A stretch of 7,513 nucleotides of DNA from Butyrivibrio sp. (GCA_024688095.1 JAILEJ010000315.1:1-7513), one strand, 5' to 3'. Shown: positions 1 to 6,374, counted from the stretch's first letter. The notes: a model not told the origin generated them from the letters alone. Program-made: numbers and translations.

Positions 1-2615
1 TGGCACATGTAGATGCTGGAAAAACTACATTATCAGAAAGTATATTGTATGAGAGTGGTGTTCTCAGGAAGGTTGGAAGAGTTGATCATGGAGATGCTTT
101 TCTTGACACTTTTGAACTTGAAAAGGAGAGAGGGATAACCATTTTTTCTAAAATGGCAAGATTGCAGCTTGGAGAGTATGACGTTACATTACTTGATACT
201 CCGGGGCATGCAGACTTTTCGCCTGAAATGGAAAGGACTCTACAGGTACTTGATGCGGCCATACTTGTCATAAGTGCAGCTGACGGTGTTACGGGACAGG
301 TTATGGTCCTATGGAAGCTCCTTTCTCATTACAACGTTCCTGTATATTTATTTGTCAATAAGATGGATCAGCCTGGAAGTGACAAAATGCAGGTGCTTGA
401 TCAGTTAAAGGACAGATTATCGTCTCATATTGTTGCATTTGATACAGCTCCTGAGGATGATGAATTCCAGGAAGAAGTTGCAGTATGTGATGACAAGCTT
501 TTAGAAGCCTTTCTGGAAGATGGAACAAAGGTGAATGATAAGGACATTTCAAGGCTTATTTATAAAAGAAAACTATTTCCTGTAATGTTTGGCTCTGCAC
601 TGAAAATGGAAGGAATAAAGGAATTTCTGGATACTATCATAAAGTATGTGGAAAAGCCTTCTTATTCTGAAGAATTTGGTGCAAAAGTATTTAAAATTTC
701 CAGGGACAGTAGCGGTACGAGACTATCCTGGCTCAAGGTTACCGGAGGAAGTGTTATATCCAAATCCGTTATTGAGCTTGAAAAAGATGGAGAAATAGTT
801 TCAGAGAAGATCGATCAGATAAGACTATATTCCGGAGAAAAATTTGAAAATGTTAAAGAGGCAGTTGGAGGCCAGATTGTAGCGGTAACAGGTCTTGTTT
901 CAACATATTCAGGACAGGGCATTGGGATAGAAAGTTCCAATGAACAGGAGATATTACAACCTGTTCTTAGCTGCAGACTTATTTTTCCTGAGGGGACAGA
1001 TAATCTTGCAGCATATAGAAATATGATGGCTCTTAGCGAAGAAGAGCCTATGCTTAGTATTACTCAAAATGGTGAAAATGGTGACATGCATGCTCAGGTA
1101 ATGGGTACAGTTCAGATGGAGATTTTAAAAAATCTCATTATGGAACGTTTTGGACTTGATGTATCTTTTGGACCGGCTGAGGTTGTATATAAGGAGACGA
1201 TAAAGGATACAGTTGAAGGCGTTGGACATTTTGAACCGCTTAGACATTATGCGGAGGTTCACCTATTATTAATGCCAACTGAGCCGGGAAGCGGACTTAC
1301 ATTTGAGGCTGACTGCCCGCTTGATGAGCTTGACAGAAACTGGCAAAGGCTTATACTTACCCATCTTCATGAAAAAAAGCATATTGGAGTACTTACAGGT
1401 TCAGAGATAACTGATATGAAGATTACACTTATTGCAGGTCGTGCTCATAATAAGCACACGGAAGGCGGAGATTTCAGGGAGGCCACTTACAGAGCAGTAA
1501 GGCAGGGGCTTATGGAAGCTGAGAGTATACTGCTTGAGCCTGTATATGATTTTAGGATGGTGCTTCCTTCTGATGCACTTGGAAGAGCCCTCAATGATAT
1601 CAGCAGGATGAATGGAAGAAACAATCCTCCTGATATGGAGAATGGAAAGAGTGTTATTACAGGTGTTGTACCGGCTGCATGCTTTGGAAATTATGCTGAA
1701 GAGCTGGCATCTTTTACCAGAGGCGAGGGTCATGTGAGCATAAGTCTTCGTGGCTATGAACCATGCCATAACGCAGAGGAAATAATTGCTGAAAAGGGAT
1801 ATTTCCCTGAATTTGATACTGTTAATCCTGCATCTTCAGTTTTTTGTTCACATGGAGCGGGTACAATAATTCCATGGGACGAAGTAAGAAATTATATGCA
1901 TGTTGATACAGGCTGGAGAGCCGGCGGTGAGCAAAGCTCAGTTACAGATCTCAATGCAGATCTTGAGCTTGCAGCATATAAGGCAAGGAAGGCAGCAGAA
2001 AGGGCAGACAACAGATCATTTAAGGATAAAGAGAAAGATTTTTATGCTTCGCAAAATGAACTGGATGCAATTTTTGAAAGAACCTATGGTAAGATAAAGA
2101 GAAAAGACCTTGGAACAAGTCTTGAACCCAAAACAATAAAGGCAGAGCCTCCAAAGCCAAAATACAGAGCTCCTGTGCCTTATGAGAATCAAAAAGAGTA
2201 TCTTCTTGTTGATGGATATAATATCATTTATGCCAACAAAAAGCTTGCTGAACTTGCAGGAAAAGATATGAAAGCAGCAAGGGACAGCCTTATGGATACA
2301 CTGTCTAATTTTCAGGGCTTTAGAAGAGAAATTGTTATTCTCGTATTTGATGCATACAGGGTTGCTGGCGGCAAAGAGAGAGTATTTAAATATAATACAA
2401 ATCTTAATGTTGTTTTTACAAAGGAGGCAGAGACTGCAGATCAGTATATTGAAAAGGCAGCGCATGAAATAGGCAAAAAATATAAAGTTACTGTTGCAAC
2501 CTCAGATGCTGTTGAACAGGTTATTATATTTGGTGGCGGAGCTTTTAGAATGTCTGCAAATGATTTCTGGGCAGAAATAGAATATACTGAGAATGCAATC
2601 AGAGATAAATTATAG
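1..2615 (+). CDS. TetM/EF-G-like translation GTPase fused to a C-terminal Rae1/YacP-type NYN nuclease (5' partial)
   Basis: The reading frame is open from base 3, so the true start lies upstream of the window; the TTG at 45 is an internal Leu codon behind the P-loop, not a start. About 870 residues are visible. Counting from base 3, GTPase motifs are G1 AHVDAGKT (1-8), RGIT (43-46), DTPGH (65-69), NKMD (119-122) and GSAL (197-200). EF-G-like domain II starts near 223, III near 319, IV near 395 and V near 513, followed by a charged linker (about 593-730). Residues 731-870 form a complete NYN domain like B. subtilis YacP/Rae1: LLVDGYN (D737), VFDA (D783), FTKEAETAD (E810, D813) and VATSD (D835), so all expected acidic residues are present. 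TetM-family proteins bind the ribosomal A site; Rae1 cleaves mRNA on the ribosome. A joint role in GTP-driven, ribosome-dependent mRNA cleavage is inference. The domain IV tip lacks the TetM SPV motif, arguing against tetracycline protection. The gene ends with TAG and no strong terminator follows. Confidence 0.93.
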   Translation, partial: AHVDAGKTTLSESILYESGVLRKVGRVDHGDAFLDTFELEKERGITIFSKMARLQLGEYDVTLLDTPGHADFSPEMERTLQVLDAAILVISAADGVTGQVMVLWKLLSHYNVPVYLFVNKMDQPGSDKMQVLDQLKDRLSSHIVAFDTAPEDDEFQEEVAVCDDKLLEAFLEDGTKVNDKDISRLIYKRKLFPVMFGSALKMEGIKEFLDTIIKYVEKPSYSEEFGAKVFKISRDSSGTRLSWLKVTGGSVISKSVIELEKDGEIVSEKIDQIRLYSGEKFENVKEAVGGQIVAVTGLVSTYSGQGIGIESSNEQEILQPVLSCRLIFPEGTDNLAAYRNMMALSEEEPMLSITQNGENGDMHAQVMGTVQMEILKNLIMERFGLDVSFGPAEVVYKETIKDTVEGVGHFEPLRHYAEVHLLLMPTEPGSGLTFEADCPLDELDRNWQRLILTHLHEKKHIGVLTGSEITDMKITLIAGRAHNKHTEGGDFREATYRAVRQGLMEAESILLEPVYDFRMVLPSDALGRALNDISRMNGRNNPPDMENGKSVITGVVPAACFGNYAEELASFTRGEGHVSISLRGYEPCHNAEEIIAEKGYFPEFDTVNPASSVFCSHGAGTIIPWDEVRNYMHVDTGWRAGGEQSSVTDLNADLELAAYKARKAAERADNRSFKDKEKDFYASQNELDAIFERTYGKIKRKDLGTSLEPKTIKAEPPKPKYRAPVPYENQKEYLLVDGYNIIYANKKLAELAGKDMKAARDSLMDTLSNFQGFRREIVILVFDAYRVAGGKERVFKYNTNLNVVFTKEAETADQYIEKAAHEIGKKYKVTVATSDAVEQVIIFGGGAFRMSANDFWAEIEYTENAIRDKL

Positions 2616-2714
2616 GCTGTATTTTTGAATGGACAGGATTATATATTGAATATAATTTGAGAAATTCAATGATTGCTTATCGTAAAATTAAGTTGTAAAA
2701 AATTTAATTTTAGG

Positions 2715-2743
2715 TTGCATATCAGCCGAAAAAGATTTAGAAT
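2715..2743 (+). promoter_or_regulatory. Candidate sigma-A promoter for the DUF1858-CAP unit
   Basis: TTGCAT (2715-2720) and TAGAAT (2738-2743) are separated by 17 bp; the -10 matches consensus at five of six positions and the -35 at three of six. Transcription would start near 2750, giving a leader of about 40 nt that contains AGGAG (2776-2780), 9 nt before the ATG at 2790. The rest of the 174-bp gap is AT-rich with weak inverted repeats only. The call is based on hexamers and spacing alone. Confidence 0.42.
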
Positions 2744-2789
2744 GATTTAACAATAGATTTAAAGATTTATTTTACAGGAGAAAGGAACT

Positions 2790-3104
2790 ATGAGTATGTT
2801 AAAGGATTTATTCTTCGGTGATGAAGAAGTAGAAAATACAGAAAACAATGTTGCAACACAGGAGAATGCAGAAGCAGAAAATGAAGCTGCTGATACAGGT
2901 CTTATTACACAGGATATGCTTATGGGAGATATCATTATGAAGCATCCACTTGCAGCACAGTTTCTTATGGAATGTGGAATGGGATGCATTTATTGCCCAT
3001 CTTCACAGATGGAATCTCTTGCTGAAGCATGTGTAGTACATGGAATTGATGGAGAAGAGATTACAATTGCACTTAATGATTACCTTGCAAGACATGAACA
3101 GTAA
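2790..3104 (+). CDS. DUF1858 (hybrid-cluster-protein-associated redox disulfide) domain protein
   Basis: This 104-residue protein has two parts. Residues 1-37 are a short MSMLKDLFFG lead followed by a strongly acidic, Glu/Asn/Ala-rich stretch that looks disordered. Residues 38-100 match the DUF1858 / TIGR03980 family: an ITxDMLMGDII opening, a hydrophobic helix ending in FLMECGMGC, then CIYC (C66-C69) followed by PSSQMESLAEAC (C81) and HGID. The family is named for its frequent genomic link to hybrid cluster (prismane) protein and a predicted redox-active CxxC; its biochemical role is not established. No hybrid cluster protein gene lies in this window. C62 adds a fourth cysteine, one turn before the CxxC. 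The start at 2790 is supported by AGGAG at 2776-2780; Met3 (2796) is a possible alternative. The CAP-domain gene follows after 37 bp on the same strand and is probably co-transcribed, although no functional link is evident. The protein is predicted cytoplasmic, as no signal peptide is visible. Confidence 0.88.
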   Translation: MSMLKDLFFGDEEVENTENNVATQENAEAENEAADTGLITQDMLMGDIIMKHPLAAQFLMECGMGCIYCPSSQMESLAEACVVHGIDGEEITIALNDYLARHEQ

Positions 3105-3108
3105 TTAG

Positions 3109-3129
3109 TCTGCTGCGTTTGCAGCCAGA
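3109..3129 (+). other. Intercistronic RNA hairpin upstream of the CAP gene ribosome binding site
   Basis: TCTG-CTGC (3109-3116) pairs with GCAG-C-CAGA (3121-3129): an 8-bp stem with one bulged C (3125) and a GTTT loop. It sits in the 37-bp gap between the DUF1858 and CAP genes, 3 nt before the GGAGGGG ribosome binding site. No T-run follows, so it is not a typical intrinsic terminator; mRNA processing, stabilisation or tuning of downstream translation are possible. Confidence 0.4.
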
Positions 3130-3141
3130 TCTGGAGGGGAT

Positions 3142-4698
3142 ATGAAGAGGTTTGTAAGGGGAATATTAATATCGATGTTTGTTGGAGCTGCATTTATGGG
3201 ATACTCAGAAAAGGCAGCTCCTATAATTATGCCCATAAATACAGTATATGCAGCTACAAAGCTTGCTACACCTACACTTAGTACGGTAAAAAGTGGTGAT
3301 GGCAAAATAACATTTACCTGGAAAGCTCAAAGCGGAGCAACCTATTTTGAGGTAATGAGAAAGGTAAATGGAGGTTCCTGGGTGAATCTTGATATCACAA
3401 AAGGAACAAGCTATGTTGATGAAACTGTGGAATCGGGAAATACATATTCTTATACGGTCAAGGTAGTGAGTGCAAGAAGCAGTTCTGCCTCGATTTTGTC
3501 AGATTATGATACAACCGGTCTTACTACATATTTTCTGGATCAGCCAGATGTCACCAGCATAGCCAACAAATATAAGGGTGTCAAAATTCAGTGGAGTGAA
3601 GTCACAGGTGCTACGGGATATAAGGTATATAGAAGATATGGAACGCAAAGTGATTATACTCAGGTAGCGGAAATTACCAAGGCTAGTAAGGTCACCTGGA
3701 TAGACAAAGACGCCCCTGTTGAAGGCAGAAAATATTACTATATAGTAACTGCCGTAAATGATACAGCTGAGTCTGCAAAAGAGACTGAAACAAGCATAGT
3801 CAGAGTAGTAGTCACCAAGATAAAAGCAACTGTTAAATATGGCCAGACTGAGGCCAGAAAGATGCTGAGTCTTATAAACAGCTTTAGAACCGGTGGAAAT
3901 GCCTGGGCATGGGATACTACAAGTACTACTAAGGTTGTTTATACGGATCTTGGAAATCTTGAGTATGATTATGACCTTGAGAAAATAGCCATGAAAAGAG
4001 CGGCTGAAATTGTTCTTAATTATGACCACATAAGACCAAACGGAGAAGACTGGACTACTTCACTTTCCGGGGTTACCTGGACATATGCAGGTGAGAACAT
4101 TGCAAAAGGCTATTCAACCTATGAGGAAGTATTTAATGCATTCCTTCAGACAAATGCCAAATATGCAGGTCAGGGTCAGCGCAGAAATATGCTTGGTAGC
4201 GATTTTAATGCAGTTGGAATCGGGCACTGTATAGTTAATAATGTCCATTACTGGGTTCAGGTTTTTGCTTATAAAAAGGGTGAAAGCGATAAGGTAAAGG
4301 CTGTTGATAAAGAGAAAACAATTACTTTTGAAATGTCAACAGAGGATGTAGCTGATAATAAGAAGCTTCTTAAGAAGATGTCAGCACAGCTTATAGACTA
4401 TGCCCCTGAGGCTCCTGTATGGTCAACCACAAAAACATCCAGCAAAAAAGCTGTTCTTACCTGGGAAAAGTCAGGTAGCGCAGATGGCTATGAGATATAC
4501 AGATCAACAAGTAAAAAGACTGGATATAGCCTTATAAAGACAATTAAAAAGGGAACTACGTTAAAATATACAGATAAGAACGGATTAATTAATAAAAAGA
4601 ATTATTACTACAAGATTCGTGCCTACAGAGTAGTACGTGGCAAAAAAGTTTACGGAGACTATTCTAAAGTCAAAAAAATCAAAATTAAAGTAGGTTGA
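3142..4698 (+). CDS. Secreted protein with FnIII-FnIII-CAP-FnIII architecture
   Basis: This 518-residue protein is predicted to be exported. A signal peptide (MKRFVRG, then a hydrophobic core at about 8-22) has a likely cleavage after VYA (35-37). Two fibronectin-type-III-like domains (about 42-128 and 134-228) show the usual core tryptophans (TFTWKA, IQWSEV), GATGYKVYRR-type strands and YYYIVTAVN. A CAP/SCP-PR1 domain (about 233-380) follows, with DHIRP (H296), GENIA (E318), RRNML and a WVQVFA strand. A third FnIII-like domain (about 421-518) has LTWEKSG, DGYEIYRS and YYYKIRAYR and ends the protein. Bacterial CAP domains of the YkwD type occur in many secreted Firmicute proteins, mostly of unknown function. 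The usual GHR before the N-[IM]-L motif is GQR here (Q346), so one of the two conserved cavity histidines is missing. There is no LPXTG motif, C-terminal membrane segment or known cell-wall repeat, so it may be released or held through the FnIII domains. GGAGGGG at 3133-3139 is close to the ATG but supports this start, which also gives the best signal peptide. A strong terminator follows at 4711. Confidence 0.9.
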   Translation: MKRFVRGILISMFVGAAFMGYSEKAAPIIMPINTVYAATKLATPTLSTVKSGDGKITFTWKAQSGATYFEVMRKVNGGSWVNLDITKGTSYVDETVESGNTYSYTVKVVSARSSSASILSDYDTTGLTTYFLDQPDVTSIANKYKGVKIQWSEVTGATGYKVYRRYGTQSDYTQVAEITKASKVTWIDKDAPVEGRKYYYIVTAVNDTAESAKETETSIVRVVVTKIKATVKYGQTEARKMLSLINSFRTGGNAWAWDTTSTTKVVYTDLGNLEYDYDLEKIAMKRAAEIVLNYDHIRPNGEDWTTSLSGVTWTYAGENIAKGYSTYEEVFNAFLQTNAKYAGQGQRRNMLGSDFNAVGIGHCIVNNVHYWVQVFAYKKGESDKVKAVDKEKTITFEMSTEDVADNKKLLKKMSAQLIDYAPEAPVWSTTKTSSKKAVLTWEKSGSADGYEIYRSTSKKTGYSLIKTIKKGTTLKYTDKNGLINKKNYYYKIRAYRVVRGKKVYGDYSKVKKIKIKVG

Positions 4699-4710
4699 AT
4701 AATATAATAA

Positions 4711-4777
4711 AAGAGGGTTGCCGCACTAAGATATAATCATTTAGAAATGATAATTATCTGAAGCGACAACCCTTTTT
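4711..4777. terminator. Bidirectional intrinsic terminator between convergent genes
   Basis: AGGGTTG (4714-4720) pairs with CAACCCT (4767-4773); after a C/A mismatch, CGC (4722-4724) pairs with GCG (4763-4765). An inner hairpin, AGATA and ATCATTT with AAATGAT and TATCT (4729-4759), closes on a two-base loop. The plus strand continues into TTTTT (4773-4777); on the minus strand the stem is followed by CTTTTATTATATT. It lies 12 nt after the CAP gene stop and 27 nt beyond the minus-strand gene stop at 4804, so it can end both transcripts. Confidence 0.9.
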
Positions 4778-4803
4778 AAAATTTAAAATAAGTCTGTAAT
4801 AAA

Positions 4804-5226
4804 TTATTCTGCTGATGTAGCTTCGGTAGCTTCTTCGGTTTCGGCAGTAGCTTCCTCTTCAGTAGCTTCTTCAGTTTCAACAGCTTCTTCGCTAACTTCT
4901 GTAGCTGTATCAGCACTTATTTCAATTGTTGAATCAGCATCTACTGATACTTCTGTAGCACTTGAATCATCTACTGATACTTCTGTAGCACTTGAATCAT
5001 CTGCTGTATCTACAGAAATTTCTGTAGCTGATGAATCTGCTGTAGCAGCATCTTCAGTAGCGGCGAAATTATTCTGATATACTGTATAGGCAATGAGTGC
5101 AACGATTGCGATTGCTGCAATGCTACAAACTACCTTTAATATCTTTCTGATTTTCTTTTGCTTTGCTATACGTGCCTTACGGCCTTTTTTCTCTTTTTTA
5201 TAAGCGTCTACTTTTTTCTGGCTCAT
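4804..5226 (-). CDS. Small single-pass membrane protein with basic cytoplasmic tail and acidic repeat-rich outer tail
   Basis: I do not recognise a family for this 140-residue protein. Residues 1-28 are extremely basic (14 Lys/Arg between positions 4 and 28), 29-50 form one hydrophobic transmembrane helix (ILKVVCSIAAIAIVALIAYT), and 51-140 contain no Lys, Arg or Cys and are made almost wholly of Ala, Thr, Ser, Val, Asp and Glu. The positive-inside rule predicts the C-terminal 90 residues outside the membrane. Within that tail DSSATEVSVD is repeated exactly at 77-86 and 87-96, with related copies at about 64-76 and 98-106; the end is a run of TEEATEE-like acidic segments. The ATG at 5226 is preceded by a weak GGGG ribosome binding site (5235-5238). 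It lies downstream of cysE on the same strand after a 185-bp gap with its own candidate promoter, so separate transcription is likely. A cell-surface spacer or envelope-interaction role is speculative. The frame is credible because of the clean topology, the upstream signals and the shared terminator. Confidence 0.78.
   Translation of the reverse strand: MSQKKVDAYKKEKKGRKARIAKQKKIRKILKVVCSIAAIAIVALIAYTVYQNNFAATEDAATADSSATEISVDTADDSSATEVSVDDSSATEVSVDADSTIEISADTATEVSEEAVETEEATEEEATAETEEATEATSAE
4938..5002. repeat. 30-bp in-frame tandem repeat (about 2.2 perfect copies)
   Basis: A 30-bp unit beginning CATCTACTGATACTTCTGTA occurs at 4938-4967 and, identically, at 4968-4997, with five bases of a third copy to 5002. 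A degenerate longer relative continues to about 5036. The unit is a multiple of three and encodes DSSATEVSVD in the minus-strand membrane protein, so copy-number change would lengthen or shorten the outer tail without a frameshift. Perfect identity of adjacent copies suggests recent duplication. Confidence 0.92.
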
Positions 5227-5348
5227 TTTTATTACCCCATTTCTAAAACTTTTGTCATAAATTGAAATCTGAAAACAAATTGACTCCTTGGCACATTTTC
5301 ATTATTGCAAACAAGAATTCATAATCTGTTTCAATTCCAACGATAAAT

Positions 5349-5377
5349 AGTATATCACAGAAAAGCAATTGTGTTTA
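5349..5377 (-). promoter_or_regulatory. Candidate extended -10 promoter for the acidic-tail membrane protein
   Basis: On the minus strand TGATATACT (5357-5349) is an extended -10 element with a TATACT hexamer, and TAAACA (5377-5372) is a 4/6 match to the -35 at a 17-bp spacing. The -35 overlaps the hairpin that may end cysE transcription. The leader would be about 115 nt. Evidence is sequence match only. Confidence 0.4.
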
Positions 5378-5387
5378 TAAAACACAA
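5362..5387 (-). terminator. Weak AT-rich hairpin after cysE
   Basis: On the minus strand TTGTGTTT (5387-5380) pairs with AAACACAA (5376-5369) around a TAT loop, about 25 nt after the cysE stop codon, followed by TTGCTTTT. The eight-pair stem is AT-rich and the T-tract is interrupted, so termination may be partial and some read-through into the downstream gene is possible. Confidence 0.45.
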
Positions 5388-5411
5388 AAAAATCATAGAT
5401 TATTAACCCAG

Positions 5412-6374
5412 TTACATTACGTCAAAGCAGTTCTCCTGACCATCCTCGCAGCATGGTTTAAGACCTTCACCAACCTTGAGAGAAAGCTCCTGGTTCTTAA
5501 CACTGATACGTGATCCGGCAGGAATGGAAGCTGTGATAAATGCGTTTGAACCAACAACTGAACCCTTTCCGATAACAGTTTCTCCACCAAGAATAGAAGC
5601 ACCTGCGTAAATTGTAACATTATCCTCTATTGTAGGATGTCTCTTGGCTCCTTTAAGGCGCTGACCGCCTCTTGTGGAAAGGGCACCAATTGTTACACCC
5701 TGATATATCTTTACATGTTCTCCAATAATTGACGTCTCACCAACAACTATACCTGTACCATGGTCAATCATAAGATATTTGCCGATTGTAGCACCCGGAT
5801 GAATATCAATACCGGTTATTGAATGTGCGTATTCAGTCATGATACGTGGCAAAAGAGGTATCTGTAACAGGAACAGCTCATGGGCTATTCTGTTTATGGT
5901 AGTTGCAAGAAGTCCCGGGTAAGAGAGAATAATTTCCTCTTTGGAAAATGCCGCAGGATCACCATCAAAGGTTGCCTGTACATCAGTTTCAACATATTCT
6001 CTTATCATGGGTATCTTCTTGATAAATTCTATTGTAAAGCGTTCAGCATCTAATGAAATTTCAGCATCTGTTTTAGAAGCATATTCCGGGCAATGGTGAA
6101 AAGAGATGCCAATCTGCTTTTTTAAATTATAAATAACATCTTCGATAACAATGGCAATTCGGTTGCTGTCATTGTAGCTCTTATAAACCTTATCCCTGTA
6201 GTATCCGGGATAAATGATCTGAAGAAGCTTATTTACAATATTTTTGATAGACTCTTTATCTGGCTGATTGAAGATATCAAGCTTATCAATATCTCTGTCA
6301 GTGTTGTAATCATCGATTATGAGGTCTACAAGATCCTTTATTTCAGAATTTAAAGACTCTTTTTCTGTATCCAT
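5412..6374 (-). CDS. cysE: Serine O-acetyltransferase
   Basis: This enzyme transfers acetyl from acetyl-CoA to L-serine, giving O-acetylserine, the precursor that cysteine synthase converts with sulfide to cysteine in the cytoplasm. The protein has 320 residues against 273 in E. coli CysE, mostly from a longer helical N-terminal domain (about 1-185). The C-terminal left-handed beta-helix (about 188-295) shows hexapeptide repeats (GATIGK, VVGETSIIGE, IYQGVTIGA, TIYAGASIL). The catalytic pair is visible: Asp190 in GIDIHPGA and His205 in MIDHGTGIVVGE, spaced 15 residues apart as in E. coli D143/H158. The KGAKRHPTI segment matches the acetyl-CoA-binding loop. The tail is unusual: it ends PCCEDGQENCFDVM, with three cysteines and a terminal Met instead of the Ile that docks CysE into CysK in the classical complex. 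AGGAGG (6386-6381) lies 6 nt before the ATG at 6374, giving a strong start. No cysK is adjacent, and the gene is transcribed divergently from flgE. Confidence 0.96.
   Translation of the reverse strand: MDTEKESLNSEIKDLVDLIIDDYNTDRDIDKLDIFNQPDKESIKNIVNKLLQIIYPGYYRDKVYKSYNDSNRIAIVIEDVIYNLKKQIGISFHHCPEYASKTDAEISLDAERFTIEFIKKIPMIREYVETDVQATFDGDPAAFSKEEIILSYPGLLATTINRIAHELFLLQIPLLPRIMTEYAHSITGIDIHPGATIGKYLMIDHGTGIVVGETSIIGEHVKIYQGVTIGALSTRGGQRLKGAKRHPTIEDNVTIYAGASILGGETVIGKGSVVGSNAFITASIPAGSRISVKNQELSLKVGEGLKPCCEDGQENCFDVM

Noticed and set aside
45..47. TTG as the start of the GTPase gene
   Set aside because: The frame is open upstream and encodes the P-loop AHVDAGKT at 3-26, so the start lies left of the window and this TTG is an internal Leu codon.
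1401..1769. 122-codon frame on the minus strand
   Set aside because: It lies wholly inside the GTPase-nuclease gene, has no ribosome binding site context and its product is composition-biased without domain features. The same applies to minus-strand frames at 2016-2465, 3499-4029 and 7021-7248 within other genes.
1..2615. Tetracycline resistance gene (tetM/tetO class)
   Set aside because: The superfamily matches, but the domain IV tip is different and a nuclease domain is fused, so a resistance label is not supported.
2684..2711. Inverted repeat AAAATTAA/TTAATTTT as a terminator
   Set aside because: The stem is AT-only with a 12-base loop and no proper T-tract.
2974..2998. Cx3CxxC spacing (C62, C66, C69) as a radical-SAM motif
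   Set aside because: The protein is only 104 residues, lacks the SAM barrel and clearly matches DUF1858; the spacing is coincidental.
4938..5036. Tandem 30-bp repeats as a CRISPR array
   Set aside because: The copies are directly adjacent without spacers and are in frame within a coding sequence.
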